Part shown: one piece after another, positions 1 to 7,971 of the stretch
Layout: each line of letters opens with the position of its first letter
Numbering within the stretch: position 1 is the first letter of the stretch
Source of the DNA: Burkholderia cenocepacia
GTDB taxonomy: Bacteria > Pseudomonadota > Gammaproteobacteria > Burkholderiales > Burkholderiaceae
Assembly (NCBI RefSeq): GCF_900446215.1
Contig: NZ_UAQZ01000013.1
Coordinates: 620,001 to 684,000, forward strand
Reading direction: 5' to 3'
DNA length: 64,000 nucleotides
Position numbers and translations under genes: made by a program
The notes under the pieces: generated by a model
What the model was told of the DNA's origin: nothing
The model's input: the letters and a program-made list of their open reading frames with translations, nothing else
Databases searched by the model: none

Positions 1-104
1 ATGTCGATCACGTCCGGGCCCATCGTGCCCTTGTAGATCGGCAGTTCGACGCTCGGCGAGTTGTCGCTGAACGATAGCGTGGCTTTAACATCAGACGGAG
101 TCAT
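1..104 (-). CDS. gltA: citrate synthase, N-terminal fragment (runs off the window edge)
   Basis: Only the first 34 codons are present, read leftward from an ATG at 104. The visible protein starts MTPSDVKATLSFSDN and continues to a GTMGPDVID segment. That N-terminus is characteristic of proteobacterial type II citrate synthases, which condense oxaloacetate and acetyl-CoA in the cytoplasm. It lies downstream of sdhE in the same direction, so it is probably the last gene of an sdhCDAB-sdhE-gltA operon or has its own promoter in the 66-bp gap. No catalytic residue is within the window; the call rests on the N-terminus and the neighbours. Confidence 0.85.
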   Translation of the reverse strand, partial: MTPSDVKATLSFSDNSPSVELPIYKGTMGPDVID

Positions 105-170
105 GGCACATCCTCAATCGAAATAAAGAAACGGGATTCGATAACGGGCACAGCGCGTTACACCTTGGCG

Positions 171-440
171 TTACACGTTGCGCAGCATCTCCAACAGCCG
201 GTGAATGTCCGGGCTGTCTAGGTCGCCCTCTGGTTCCTTGCGCGCGAGGAGCAAGTCCATCAGGTCGTTGTCGCTCAGATCGAGCAGGCGCGACAACGCG
301 CCTACGTCTGCATCGGTGAGGTCATACTCGTATCTGCTGAAGAACCGTTCGAAAACGATGTCGTTTTCCAGCAGACCCCGCCGCGCACGCCAGCGAAGGC
401 GCGCGCGACGGTGCGGGTCGGATTGATGCGAATCGCTCAT
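171..440 (-). CDS. sdhE: succinate dehydrogenase assembly factor SdhE (FAD assembly factor)
   Basis: This 89-residue cytoplasmic protein belongs to the Sdh5/SdhE/YgfY family, which helps attach FAD covalently to the SdhA flavoprotein. The family signature RGxxE is visible as RGLLENDI near residues 21-28, within a small all-helical protein of the usual length. It starts 7 bp after the sdhB stop in the same direction, which is the expected place in beta-proteobacteria. The basic N-terminus (SDPHRRARLRWRARR) is typical. There is no other likely identity. Confidence 0.93.
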   Translation of the reverse strand: MSDSHQSDPHRRARLRWRARRGLLENDIVFERFFSRYEYDLTDADVGALSRLLDLSDNDLMDLLLARKEPEGDLDSPDIHRLLEMLRNV

Positions 441-447
441 CTCGACC

Positions 448-1149
448 TTAAACAGCGCGGCGGACCATCAGTTCCTTGATCTTGCCGATCGCCTTCGTCG
501 GGTTCAGGCCCTTCGGGCAAACGTCGACGCAGTTCATGATCGTGTGGCAACGGAACAGACGGTACGGGTCTTCCAGGTTGTCGAGACGCTCGCCGGTCGC
601 CGTGTCGCGGCTATCCGCGATGAAGCGGTAAGCCTGCAGCAGGCCGGCCGGGCCGACGAACTTGTCCGGGTTCCACCAGAAGCTCGGGCACGACGTCGAG
701 CAGCTCGCACACAGAATGCACTCGTACACGCCGTCGAGTTCGTCGCGCTCTTCCGGCGACTGGAGGCGTTCCTTCTCCGGCGGCGGCGCGTCGTTGATCA
801 GGTACGGCTTGATCGAGTGGTACTGGTTGAAGAAGTGCGTCATGTCGACGATCAGGTCGCGCACGACGGGCAGGCCCGGCAGCGGACGCAGCACGATCTT
901 CTGCGGCAGGTCGTTCAGGTTCGTCAGGCACGCGAGACCGTTCTTGCCGTTGATGTTCATCGCGTCCGAACCGCACACGCCTTCACGGCACGAACGACGG
1001 AACGACAGCGTCTCGTCCAGGGCCTTCAGCTTGACCAGTGCGTCGAGCAGCATGCGCTCATGCTGGATCTCGAGCTCGTACGTCTGCATGCGCGGCGCTG
1101 CGTCCTTGTCCGGATCGTAGCGGTAGACTTCAAAAATGCGTTTTGCCAT
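448..1149 (-). CDS. sdhB: succinate dehydrogenase iron-sulfur subunit
   Basis: A 233-residue iron-sulfur subunit of complex II, carrying electrons from SdhA-FAD to ubiquinone at the inner membrane. The N-terminal ferredoxin-like domain has the [2Fe-2S] motif SCREGVCGSD (about residues 53-62), with Cys54, Cys59 and Cys74; Asp62 replaces the usual cysteine, as in E. coli SdhB. The C-terminal domain carries CILCASCSTSCP and a later CHTIMNCVDVCPKGLNP segment for the [4Fe-4S] and [3Fe-4S] clusters. Length is normal. It lies between sdhA and sdhE with short gaps, so one transcript is likely. Confidence 0.98.
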   Translation of the reverse strand: MAKRIFEVYRYDPDKDAAPRMQTYELEIQHERMLLDALVKLKALDETLSFRRSCREGVCGSDAMNINGKNGLACLTNLNDLPQKIVLRPLPGLPVVRDLIVDMTHFFNQYHSIKPYLINDAPPPEKERLQSPEERDELDGVYECILCASCSTSCPSFWWNPDKFVGPAGLLQAYRFIADSRDTATGERLDNLEDPYRLFRCHTIMNCVDVCPKGLNPTKAIGKIKELMVRRAV

Positions 1150-1170
1150 TTCGGATTCCTTTGACTCGGC

Positions 1171-2946
1171 TTAGAACGTGCGCGGCTTCGGCGGCACGGA
1201 TTCGACCGTCAGCGGCTTCATTTGAACCGGCTTGTAGTCGAGGCGATCGCCTTCGCTGTACCACAGCGTGTGGCGCAGCCAGTTCTCGTCGTCACGGTGT
1301 TCGTAGTCGCTGTGCGCGTGCGCGCCGCGGCTTTCCTTGCGCGCTTCCGCCGACACCATCGTCGCGCGGGCCACTTCGATCAGGTTCTCCAGCTCGAGCG
1401 CTTCGACGCGCGCGGTGTTGAACACCTTCGACTTGTCCTTCAGGTGGATGTTTTCCACGCGCGCCTTCAGGCCGGCCATCTGGTCGACGCCTTCCTTCAG
1501 CAGTTCCGACGTGCGGAACACGCCTGCGTGCTTCTGCATCGTCGAGCGGATGTCGTTCGCGACGTCCTGCGTGTATTCGCCCGACGTCGACTTGTCGAGC
1601 TTCGCGAGGCGCGCCAGCGAGAATTCACCTGCATCGGCCGGCAGCGGCTTGTGTTCCTTCTGGTTCTTCACGTGCTCGACGATGTGGTTGCCGGCCGCAC
1701 GGCCGAACACCACGAGGTCCAGCAGCGAATTCGTGCCGAGGCGGTTCGCGCCGTGCACGGACACGCACGAGCACTCGCCCACTGCGTAGAAACCGTTGAC
1801 CGGATCCTTGTGGCCGCGCGACGTGCCGACGACCTGACCGTGGATGTTGGTCGGGATGCCGCCCATCTGGTAGTGGATCGTCGGGACGACCGGGATCGGT
1901 TCCTTGATCGCGTCGACGTTCGCGAACTTCAGCGCGATTTCGCGGATCGACGGCAGACGCTTCATGATCGTCTCGGCGCCGATGTGCGACAGGTCGAGCA
2001 GCACGTGATCCTTGTTCGGACCGACGCCGCGACCTTCCTTGATTTCCTGGTCCATCGAACGCGACACGAAGTCACGCGGCGCCAGATCCTTCAGCGTCGG
2101 CGCGTAGCGCTCCATGAAACGCTCGCCGTTCGCGTTGCGCAGGATCCCGCCTTCGCCGCGCACGCCTTCGGTGATCAGCACGCCCGCGCCGGCCACGCCG
2201 GTCGGGTGGAACTGCCAGAACTCCATGTCCTGCAGCGCGATGCCCGAACGCGCGGCCATGCCGAGGCCGTCGCCGGTGTTGATGAACGCGTTGGTCGATG
2301 CCGCGAAGATCCGGCCTGCGCCGCCCGTCGCGAACAGCGTCGTCTTGCCTTCCATGATGTAGACGTCGCCCGTCTCCATCTCGAGGGCCGTCACGCCGAG
2401 CACGTCGCCGTCCGCGTCGCGGATCAGGTCGAGCGCCATCCATTCGACGAAGAACTGCGTCTTCGCTTCCACGTTCTGCTGGTACAGCGTGTGCAGCAGC
2501 GCGTGGCCGGTACGGTCGGCGGCCGCGCAAGCGCGCTGGACCGGCTTCTCGCCGTAGTTCGCGGTGTGGCCGCCGAACGGACGCTGGTAGATCGTGCCGT
2601 CCGCGTTGCGGTCGAACGGCATGCCGAAATGCTCGAGCTCGTACACGACGTTCGGCGCTTCGCGGCACATGAATTCGATCGCGTCCTGGTCGCCGAGCCA
2701 GTCGGAGCCCTTGATCGTGTCGTAGAAGTGGAAGTGCCAGTTGTCTTCGCTCATGTTGCCGAGCGACGCGCCGATACCGCCTTGCGCGGCCACCGTGTGC
2801 GAACGCGTCGGGAACACCTTCGACAGCACGCCGACCGACAGGCCCGCGCGCGACAGTTGCAGCGCCGCGCGCAAGCCGGAGCCGCCCGCGCCGACGATCA
2901 CGACGTCAAACTTGCGGCGCGGGAGGGAAGTTTTGATTGCAGCCAT
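1171..2946 (-). CDS. sdhA: succinate dehydrogenase flavoprotein subunit
   Basis: A 591-residue flavoprotein that oxidises succinate to fumarate. The dinucleotide-binding motif VIVGAGGSGLRAAL is at about residues 17-30. The FAD-attaching histidine sits in RSHTVAAQGG, with His50 the predicted covalent site. Substrate-loop motifs such as HPTGV and GGIPTN are present, and the C-terminus carries the HSDYEHRDDENW motif of SdhA. It is the third gene of sdhCDAB, 3 bp after sdhD and 21 bp before sdhB. It acts with SdhB on the cytoplasmic face of the inner membrane. Confidence 0.98.
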   Translation of the reverse strand: MAAIKTSLPRRKFDVVIVGAGGSGLRAALQLSRAGLSVGVLSKVFPTRSHTVAAQGGIGASLGNMSEDNWHFHFYDTIKGSDWLGDQDAIEFMCREAPNVVYELEHFGMPFDRNADGTIYQRPFGGHTANYGEKPVQRACAAADRTGHALLHTLYQQNVEAKTQFFVEWMALDLIRDADGDVLGVTALEMETGDVYIMEGKTTLFATGGAGRIFAASTNAFINTGDGLGMAARSGIALQDMEFWQFHPTGVAGAGVLITEGVRGEGGILRNANGERFMERYAPTLKDLAPRDFVSRSMDQEIKEGRGVGPNKDHVLLDLSHIGAETIMKRLPSIREIALKFANVDAIKEPIPVVPTIHYQMGGIPTNIHGQVVGTSRGHKDPVNGFYAVGECSCVSVHGANRLGTNSLLDLVVFGRAAGNHIVEHVKNQKEHKPLPADAGEFSLARLAKLDKSTSGEYTQDVANDIRSTMQKHAGVFRTSELLKEGVDQMAGLKARVENIHLKDKSKVFNTARVEALELENLIEVARATMVSAEARKESRGAHAHSDYEHRDDENWLRHTLWYSEGDRLDYKPVQMKPLTVESVPPKPRTF

Positions 2947-2949
2947 TCT

Positions 2950-3318
2950 TTACACTCTCCAGAGAATCTGCGCGGCGTAGCCCGCACATGCGAGCAGCCA
3001 GACGATGGTCAGCGATTGCAGCAGCAGGCGCACACCGACGGGCTTCACGTAGTCCATCCAGATGTCGCGCACGCCGACCCATGCGTGGTAGAAGAGGGAA
3101 AGCAGCATCACGAAGGTCGCGAGCTTCATCCATTGCGCGGCGAAGATCGATGCCCAGCCTTCGTACGAAAAATCGTGCGCGCCGAAGAACAGGACGAGCA
3201 GAATGACCGTGTAGACCGCCATGATCGTGGCGGTGACGCGCTGCGCGAGCCAGTCGCGCAGGCCGTAGTGTGCGCCGACGACGAGGCGCTTCGAGCCGAT
3301 TCGGTTGTTGGCTGCCAT
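2950..3318 (-). CDS. sdhD: succinate dehydrogenase membrane anchor subunit SdhD
   Basis: A 122-residue membrane anchor with three predicted hydrophobic helices: about 28-46 (ATIMAVYTVILLVLFFGA), 64-80 (LATFVMLLSLFYHAWVG) and 100-117. The FYHAWVGVRDIWMDYV segment carries the conserved histidine and the Asp/Tyr expected near haem b and the quinone site. It starts 4 bp after sdhC. Small anchor subunits diverge in sequence, so identification rests on this motif, the length and the operon position. Confidence 0.95.
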   Translation of the reverse strand: MAANNRIGSKRLVVGAHYGLRDWLAQRVTATIMAVYTVILLVLFFGAHDFSYEGWASIFAAQWMKLATFVMLLSLFYHAWVGVRDIWMDYVKPVGVRLLLQSLTIVWLLACAGYAAQILWRV

Positions 3319-3322
3319 TTTC

Positions 3323-3739
3323 TTAGAATGCTCCGAACAGTTTGAGTGCCATGGCGATCGTCAGCGCGATCGAGACGACAAAGACGACGACGGCCGTCCG
3401 CTTGCCGCCTTCCTTCGTGACGGCGTCGTGGTTGACGTCCATCAGCAGGTGGCGAATGCCGGCGCAGAAATGGTGGAAGAAGGCCCACGACAACGCGAGG
3501 ACGATCAGCTTGACGACGATGTTGGAGAGGAAGGCCTTGAAGACTTCGAAGCTGAGCTCGGACGTCAGGCTCTGGTCGAAGAGGAACAGCAGGAACGGCA
3601 GGAACAAGAACAGCAGCGCGCCGCTGACTCGATGGAGAATCGACAATATCGCCGCCAGCGGCATGCGATATTTCATCGTGATATCGCCGAATCCGATGTT
3701 CCGGTATTCCGGCCTCGGCTTTCTTACTGCGTCAGTCAT
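3323..3739 (-). CDS. sdhC: succinate dehydrogenase cytochrome b556 subunit
   Basis: A 138-residue cytochrome b subunit and first gene of the leftward sdh operon. The family signature appears as SILHRVSGALLF (about residue 33 onward) and as the haem-ligand region FFHHFCAGIRHLLMDVNHD. Three hydrophobic helices follow the usual pattern. With SdhD it anchors the dehydrogenase, binds haem b and reduces ubiquinone. The 169 bp upstream (3740-3908) lies between it and the gntR stop and should hold the sdh promoter; a TAAAAT element on the minus strand near 3778 is a possible -10, but I found no good -35. Confidence 0.96.
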   Translation of the reverse strand: MTDAVRKPRPEYRNIGFGDITMKYRMPLAAILSILHRVSGALLFLFLPFLLFLFDQSLTSELSFEVFKAFLSNIVVKLIVLALSWAFFHHFCAGIRHLLMDVNHDAVTKEGGKRTAVVVFVVSIALTIAMALKLFGAF

Positions 3740-3908
3740 GCTAGACCCCTACTATGTTGTCACACTAATCCGCAATTTTAGCGCCTTTTTATATCGCGCT
3801 GCAGCGAAAGTCTGCTCTGGATAGTTGCGCGAACAAGAACAAAGGCGGCCCGAAACGTGCTTCGCGAGCGTGGGGTACGCGAATGCACGCGGCCTGAGCC
3901 AAACGTCG

Positions 3909-4724
3909 TCAACTCAAGTCATTCTGATAGTAGTACCCGGTTGTGACATACCAGCCGCGTCGCACTTCCACCGGCCGGTCCCCGTACGTATAGGACACGC
4001 GCTCCACCGACAGCAGCGGGAAACCCGCCGGCACGTGCAGCAGGTCGGCCACCGCCGGATCCGCCGCGACCGCGCGGATCTTCTCCGTCGCGCGGATCAT
4101 CCGCGTACCGAACTCCGTCTCGAACATCGCGTAGAGCGGCCCCTTGTATTCGCTCAGCCGCTCGAACGTGAGCCCGCGGAACATCGCGCCCGGCAGCCAG
4201 ATCTCGTCGAGCACCGTCGCTTCGCTCTCGAACTCCAGCAGGCGGCGCACCTGCACGACGGGATCGGCCGGCTTCAGGTCGAGCTGCCGCGCGATCTCGG
4301 CCGGCGCGCGCAGGCGCCGGCATTCGAGCAGGCGGCTCACGTGCGGGTGCTCGGCACCGTCGTCGGCCAGCAGCCGCAGGAAGCGGAACTGCGCGCGATC
4401 TTCGTTGTGCGTTGCAACAAAAGTGCCCTTGCCCTGCCGCCGGACCACGAGGTTTTCGGCGGCCAGCTCGTCGATCGCCTTGCGAACGGTGCCCTGGCTG
4501 ACCTTGTAACGGGCCGCGAGCTCCACTTCGCTGGGGATGATCTCGCCCGGCTTCCACTCGCCGGATTCGAGACTTTGCGTGATCAATGACTTAATCTGCT
4601 GGTATAACGGGCTGAACGTCGGCGACGCGGAGGCCGCGGGCGAGGCTGCGGGATCGCCCGCGCCCGGCTGCCCTGGGCCGCCTGCGCCGGTCTGATTCGC
4701 GGTGTTCGCCTGGTTCGATGTCAT
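3909..4724 (-). CDS. GntR-family transcriptional regulator (HutC/UTRA type)
   Basis: The protein has 271 residues from the ATG at 4724 (MTSNQANTANQ). A longer reading to 4850 exists, but it would run through the operator and promoter region. After a Gly/Ala/Pro-rich linker comes a winged-helix GntR domain (PLYQQIKSLITQSLESGEW, then SEVELAARYKVSQGTVRKAIDELAAENLVVRRQGKGTFV). A UTRA effector domain follows, with RLLEFESEATVLDE and the closing region VERVSYTYGDRPVEVRRGWYV. It lies between sdhC and mdh and is divergent from mdh. A perfect palindrome over its own -10 suggests autorepression and control of mdh or the sdh genes (inference). The ligand is not evident. Confidence 0.92.
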   Translation of the reverse strand: MTSNQANTANQTGAGGPGQPGAGDPAASPAASASPTFSPLYQQIKSLITQSLESGEWKPGEIIPSEVELAARYKVSQGTVRKAIDELAAENLVVRRQGKGTFVATHNEDRAQFRFLRLLADDGAEHPHVSRLLECRRLRAPAEIARQLDLKPADPVVQVRRLLEFESEATVLDEIWLPGAMFRGLTFERLSEYKGPLYAMFETEFGTRMIRATEKIRAVAADPAVADLLHVPAGFPLLSVERVSYTYGDRPVEVRRGWYVTTGYYYQNDLS

Positions 4725-4781
4725 GGCGCGCATTTCATCACAAACCGCACTTTTTCGTCCACTCAATTTCCGCAAAACATC

Positions 4782-4797
4782 TGTCTTATATAAGACA
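4782..4797. promoter_or_regulatory. perfect 16-bp palindrome, probable GntR operator
   Basis: TGTCTTATATAAGACA is its own reverse complement. It lies 58 bp upstream of the gntR start and just upstream of the mdh promoter. On the minus strand its TATAAG could serve as the gntR -10, paired with GTCAAA 17 bp upstream, so a bound regulator would block its own promoter. The size and AT-rich centre suit a GntR dimer site. The assignment to the adjacent GntR protein is inferred. Confidence 0.7.
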
Positions 4798-4808
4798 TAT
4801 GATACCGT

Positions 4809-4837
4809 TTGACTTTGCGCGTGACGGCTCCTACACT
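4809..4837 (+). promoter_or_regulatory. candidate sigma70 promoter for mdh
   Basis: TTGACT at 4809-4814 and TACACT at 4832-4837 are separated by 17 bp, close to consensus. Transcription would start near 4844 and give a leader of about 178 nt before the mdh ATG at 5022. The palindrome at 4782-4797 lies centred about 54 bp upstream of that start. Confidence 0.6.
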
Positions 4838-5021
4838 CCCGGTCGAGCAAGGGTTCGCGGGTGCAACAGCGCGTCCCCGGCTACGTGCCACGGCCGTCTC
4901 CAGGTTCACCGCGTCTGCCATCGCGAGTCCTCCGCCCTGCTTCAATGCAACGCTACGCACAACGCGCATAGAATGGCGTTTTCGCTCGCGTCCAACGCTT
5001 CACCCGTCCTGGAGATTTTCA

Positions 5022-6008
5022 ATGGCTAAGCCCGCAAAGCGCGTTGCCGTCACCGGCGCCGCAGGTCAAATCGCTTACTCCCTGCTGTTCCGCATCGCGA
5101 ACGGCGACCTGCTCGGCAAGGATCAGCCGGTCATCCTGCAGCTGCTCGACCTCCCGCAAGCCCAAGCCGCCGTCAAAGGCGTCGTGATGGAACTCGACGA
5201 TTGCGCGTTCCCGCTGCTCGCGGGCGTCGTGATCACCGACGATCCGAAGGTTGCATTCAAGGATGCAGACGTCGCGCTGCTGGTCGGTGCACGTCCGCGC
5301 TCGAAGGGCATGGAGCGCAAGGACCTGCTGTCGGCAAACGCCGAAATCTTCACGGTTCAGGGCGCTGCGCTGAACGAAGTCGCGAGCCGCGACGTGAAGG
5401 TGCTGGTCGTCGGCAACCCGGCGAACACGAACGCGTACATCGCGATGAAGTCGGCGCCGGATCTGCCGAAGAAGAACTTCACGGCCATGCTGCGCCTCGA
5501 CCACAACCGCGCGCTGTCGCAACTCGCCGCCAAGTCGGGCAAGCCGGTCGCGTCGATCGAGAAGCTCGCCGTGTGGGGCAACCACTCGCCGACGATGTAC
5601 CCGGACTTCCGCTTCGCGACCGCCGAAGGCGAATCGCTGCTGAAGCTGATCAACGACGACGTGTGGAACCGCGACACGTTCATCCCGACCGTCGGCAAGC
5701 GCGGCGCGGCGATCATCGAAGCGCGCGGCCTGTCGTCGGCAGCGTCGGCAGCCAACGCGGCGATCGACCACGTCCGTGACTGGGTGCTCGGCACGAACGG
5801 CAAGTGGGTCACGATGGGCATCCCGTCGGACGGCTCGTACGGCATCCCCGAAGACATCATCTACGGCGTGCCGGTCACCTGCGAAAACGGCGAATACAAG
5901 CGCGTCGAAGGCCTGGAAATCGACGCGTTCTCGCGCGAGAAGATGGACGGCACGCTGGCCGAGCTGCTCGAAGAGCGCGATGGCGTCGCCCACCTGCTGA
6001 AGAACTAA
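5022..6008 (+). CDS. mdh: malate dehydrogenase (NAD-dependent)
   Basis: A 328-residue cytoplasmic enzyme interconverting malate and oxaloacetate. The ATG at 5022 begins [15 protein letters not shown]; the open frame extends further upstream but that part is the leader. The NAD-binding loop is [10 protein letters not shown] (about residues 11-20), the substrate arginines lie in [22 protein letters not shown] follows, and the catalytic histidine is in WGNHSPT. Length matches beta-proteobacterial MDH of the lactate-dehydrogenase-like class. It is divergent from gntR and probably the first gene of a rightward unit leading to acnA. Confidence 0.97.
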
Positions 6009-6193
6009 GCATCATGCGCCTTTGCCGGGCGGCCCTCGGGCCACCCGGTTCCGGTCCGGGCCGGCCAGCCGCCGGCCCTGCCGAACGATCCGATCCGCGC
6101 ACGTTTTGCCGCCCGGCGCCCGCCGCGCACCGGCCCAGAACCTGCCCGAATCCGATTTTCTCCACGTTGACCCGCTTCCCTGACGTAGAAGAG

Positions 6194-7201
6194 ATGGCCG
6201 TGCTCACTCCTGCACAAGTGCTGTACGACGGGGCGCCCCCGCCCGCGATCCTGCCCTGCTGCGATCATTACGCGGGCAGCGAGAAGCTGATGCGCAAGTC
6301 ACTCGCGCTGCAGGCCGAGCTGGGTCCCGTGTTCGACCTCACACTCGACTGCGAGGACGGCGCGGCCGTCGGCCAGGAGGCCGCGCACGCGGCGCTCGTC
6401 GCCGACCTGCTCGGCAGCGCCGAGAACCGCTTCGGCCGCGTCGGCGTCCGCATCCACGACTTTTCCCATCCGCACTGGCGCGACGACGTGCGCATCGTGC
6501 TGCGCGCATCGCGCGTACCCGCCTACATCACGCTGCCGAAGGTCGCGAACGCCGCCGACGCGGCCGAAATGACCGCGTTCATCGAAGGCACCCGCCGCGA
6601 GCTCGGCATCGCGCAGCCGATCCCGGTCGACGTGCTGATCGAGACGCACGGCGCGCTCGCGCAGGCGGCCGCCCTCGCCGCGCTGCCGACGGTCGGCACG
6701 CTGAGCTTCGGGCTGATGGATTTCGTGTCCGCGCACCACGGCGCGATTCCCGATTCCGCGATGCGCTCGCCCGGCCAGTTCGATCATCCGCTCGTGCGCC
6801 GCGCGAAGCTGGAAATCGCCGCCGCCTGTCACGCGCACGGCAAGACGCCGTCGCACAACGTGACGACCGAGGTGCGCGACATGAGCGTCGTGGCCGGCGA
6901 TGCGTGCCGCGCGCGCGACGAATTCGCGTTCACGCGGATGTGGAGCATCCACCCCGCGCAGATCCGCCCGATCGTCGACGCGTTCGCGCCGCGCACCGAC
7001 GAAGTCACGCTGGCCGCCGAGATCCTGCTGGCCGCGCAGGCCGCCGACTGGGGCCCGACGCGCCACGGTGATACGCTGCACGATCGCGCGAGTTATCGTT
7101 ATTACTGGTCGGTGCTGCGCCGCGCGCAGGCCACCGGCCAACCCGTACCATCCGAGGCCGCACCGCTGTTCGGCCCTGCCGCAGCGGGCGTCGCGCCGTG
7201 A
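6194..7201 (+). CDS. HpcH/HpaI aldolase / citrate lyase beta-like protein (CoA-ester lyase family)
   Basis: The protein has 335 residues from the ATG at 6194, which follows a GAAGAG element. An in-frame ATG at 6015 would add about 60 residues without family character, so the start is uncertain. Family features are LTLDCEDGAAV near the N-terminus (metal-binding acidic residues), a central PVDVLIETHGAL motif and FGLMDFVSAHHG. This TIM-barrel family cleaves or forms C-C bonds in CoA esters such as citramalyl-, malyl- or 3-hydroxyacyl-CoA. Its place between mdh and prpD/acnA suggests a role in C4/C5 acid or propionate metabolism; the substrate cannot be told. Confidence 0.85.
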   Translation: MAVLTPAQVLYDGAPPPAILPCCDHYAGSEKLMRKSLALQAELGPVFDLTLDCEDGAAVGQEAAHAALVADLLGSAENRFGRVGVRIHDFSHPHWRDDVRIVLRASRVPAYITLPKVANAADAAEMTAFIEGTRRELGIAQPIPVDVLIETHGALAQAAALAALPTVGTLSFGLMDFVSAHHGAIPDSAMRSPGQFDHPLVRRAKLEIAAACHAHGKTPSHNVTTEVRDMSVVAGDACRARDEFAFTRMWSIHPAQIRPIVDAFAPRTDEVTLAAEILLAAQAADWGPTRHGDTLHDRASYRYYWSVLRRAQATGQPVPSEAAPLFGPAAAGVAP

Positions 7202-7374
7202 GCGCGCGCCGCCTGTCGATACACGCGTTTCATGCATTCGTCGATGCGCGAACCGGACAGAGGTTTGCGAAACGACAAAAAACGTAACGGAGCCCGAAAA
7301 CCTGATATATGCGCGGCCAAATAGGTGAAAATAGCGGCCGCTGCGCGCTTTCGGGGCGCGTGCAGTTTCAAACC

Positions 7375-7398
7375 GGCCGGCAGTTTCGATTGCCGGCC
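7375..7398. other. inverted repeat upstream of the small secreted protein gene
   Basis: GGCCGGCA (7375-7382) and TGCCGGCC (7391-7398) are perfect 8-bp arms with an 8-nt loop, ending 33 bp before the ATG at 7432. It could be an operator or a leader hairpin; there is no T-tract, so it is not a clear terminator. Confidence 0.4.
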
Positions 7399-7431
7399 CT
7401 TGTCAACTGATTATCGAAAGGTTCTGACTCC

Positions 7432-7944
7432 ATGAAGAAACTCCTGATCGCTACCGCCATCGGCGCCTTGTCCGCCACGATGCTGGTGTCGGCTCCGAGC
7501 GCGTTTGCCCAGGGTACGGCCACCACCGCGAAGAAGGCCACGGCCAAGCGCCCGGCGCCGGCCAAGCGCATCATCCCGCGCAGCAAGAAGGCGCAGGCAC
7601 GCGCGGCGGCCAAGGTCGATCCGGTACCGGACGGCGCGGTCAAGTGGTCCTGTAAGGAAGGTCTGTCGTTCGACCTCGCCGGCGACATGAAGCGCGACCA
7701 GGTCGTCACGGTTCACTGGGCGAAGAAGAACTACAAGCTGCCGCGTCAGACCACGACGACGGGCGCCGACACGTTCTACGATCCGGCAGCGGGCTTCAAG
7801 CTGGTCGTGATCCCGACCAAGGCGATGCTGTTCTCCGACGCGAACGGCGGCGAGCGCCTCGCGGACGAATGCGTGACGCCGGAAATGGCGCAAGGCACGG
7901 CAGCACCGACGCAGTCGAACGAGCTGAAGCCGGCCACGAACTAA
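7432..7944 (+). CDS. secreted hypothetical protein, possible MliC-like fold
   Basis: A 170-residue protein with a clear Sec signal peptide (MKKLLIATAIGALSATML, cleavage after AFA near residue 24-26). A Lys/Ala/Pro-rich low-complexity stretch (about 27-60) follows. The folded part starts at VKWSCKEGLSFDLAG and ends near ERLADEC, with one cysteine at each end. Two cysteines bracketing a beta-rich domain of about 75 residues resemble periplasmic C-type lysozyme inhibitors (MliC/PliC), but that is pattern similarity only. The gene sits between mdh/HpcH-like and prpD/acnA, with no obvious metabolic link. A cleaved basic periplasmic protein is the firm conclusion. Confidence 0.7.
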   Translation: MKKLLIATAIGALSATMLVSAPSAFAQGTATTAKKATAKRPAPAKRIIPRSKKAQARAAAKVDPVPDGAVKWSCKEGLSFDLAGDMKRDQVVTVHWAKKNYKLPRQTTTTGADTFYDPAAGFKLVVIPTKAMLFSDANGGERLADECVTPEMAQGTAAPTQSNELKPATN

Positions 7945-7971
7945 GCGCGTTTTTCCGCTCCCGGCCCCTCG

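Noticed and set aside
1222..3345. A 707-codon open frame on the plus strand opposite sdhA and sdhD
   Set aside because: It is an antisense shadow of GC-rich coding DNA, with Arg/Ala/Val/His-rich composition and no motif, lying entirely over strongly recognised genes.
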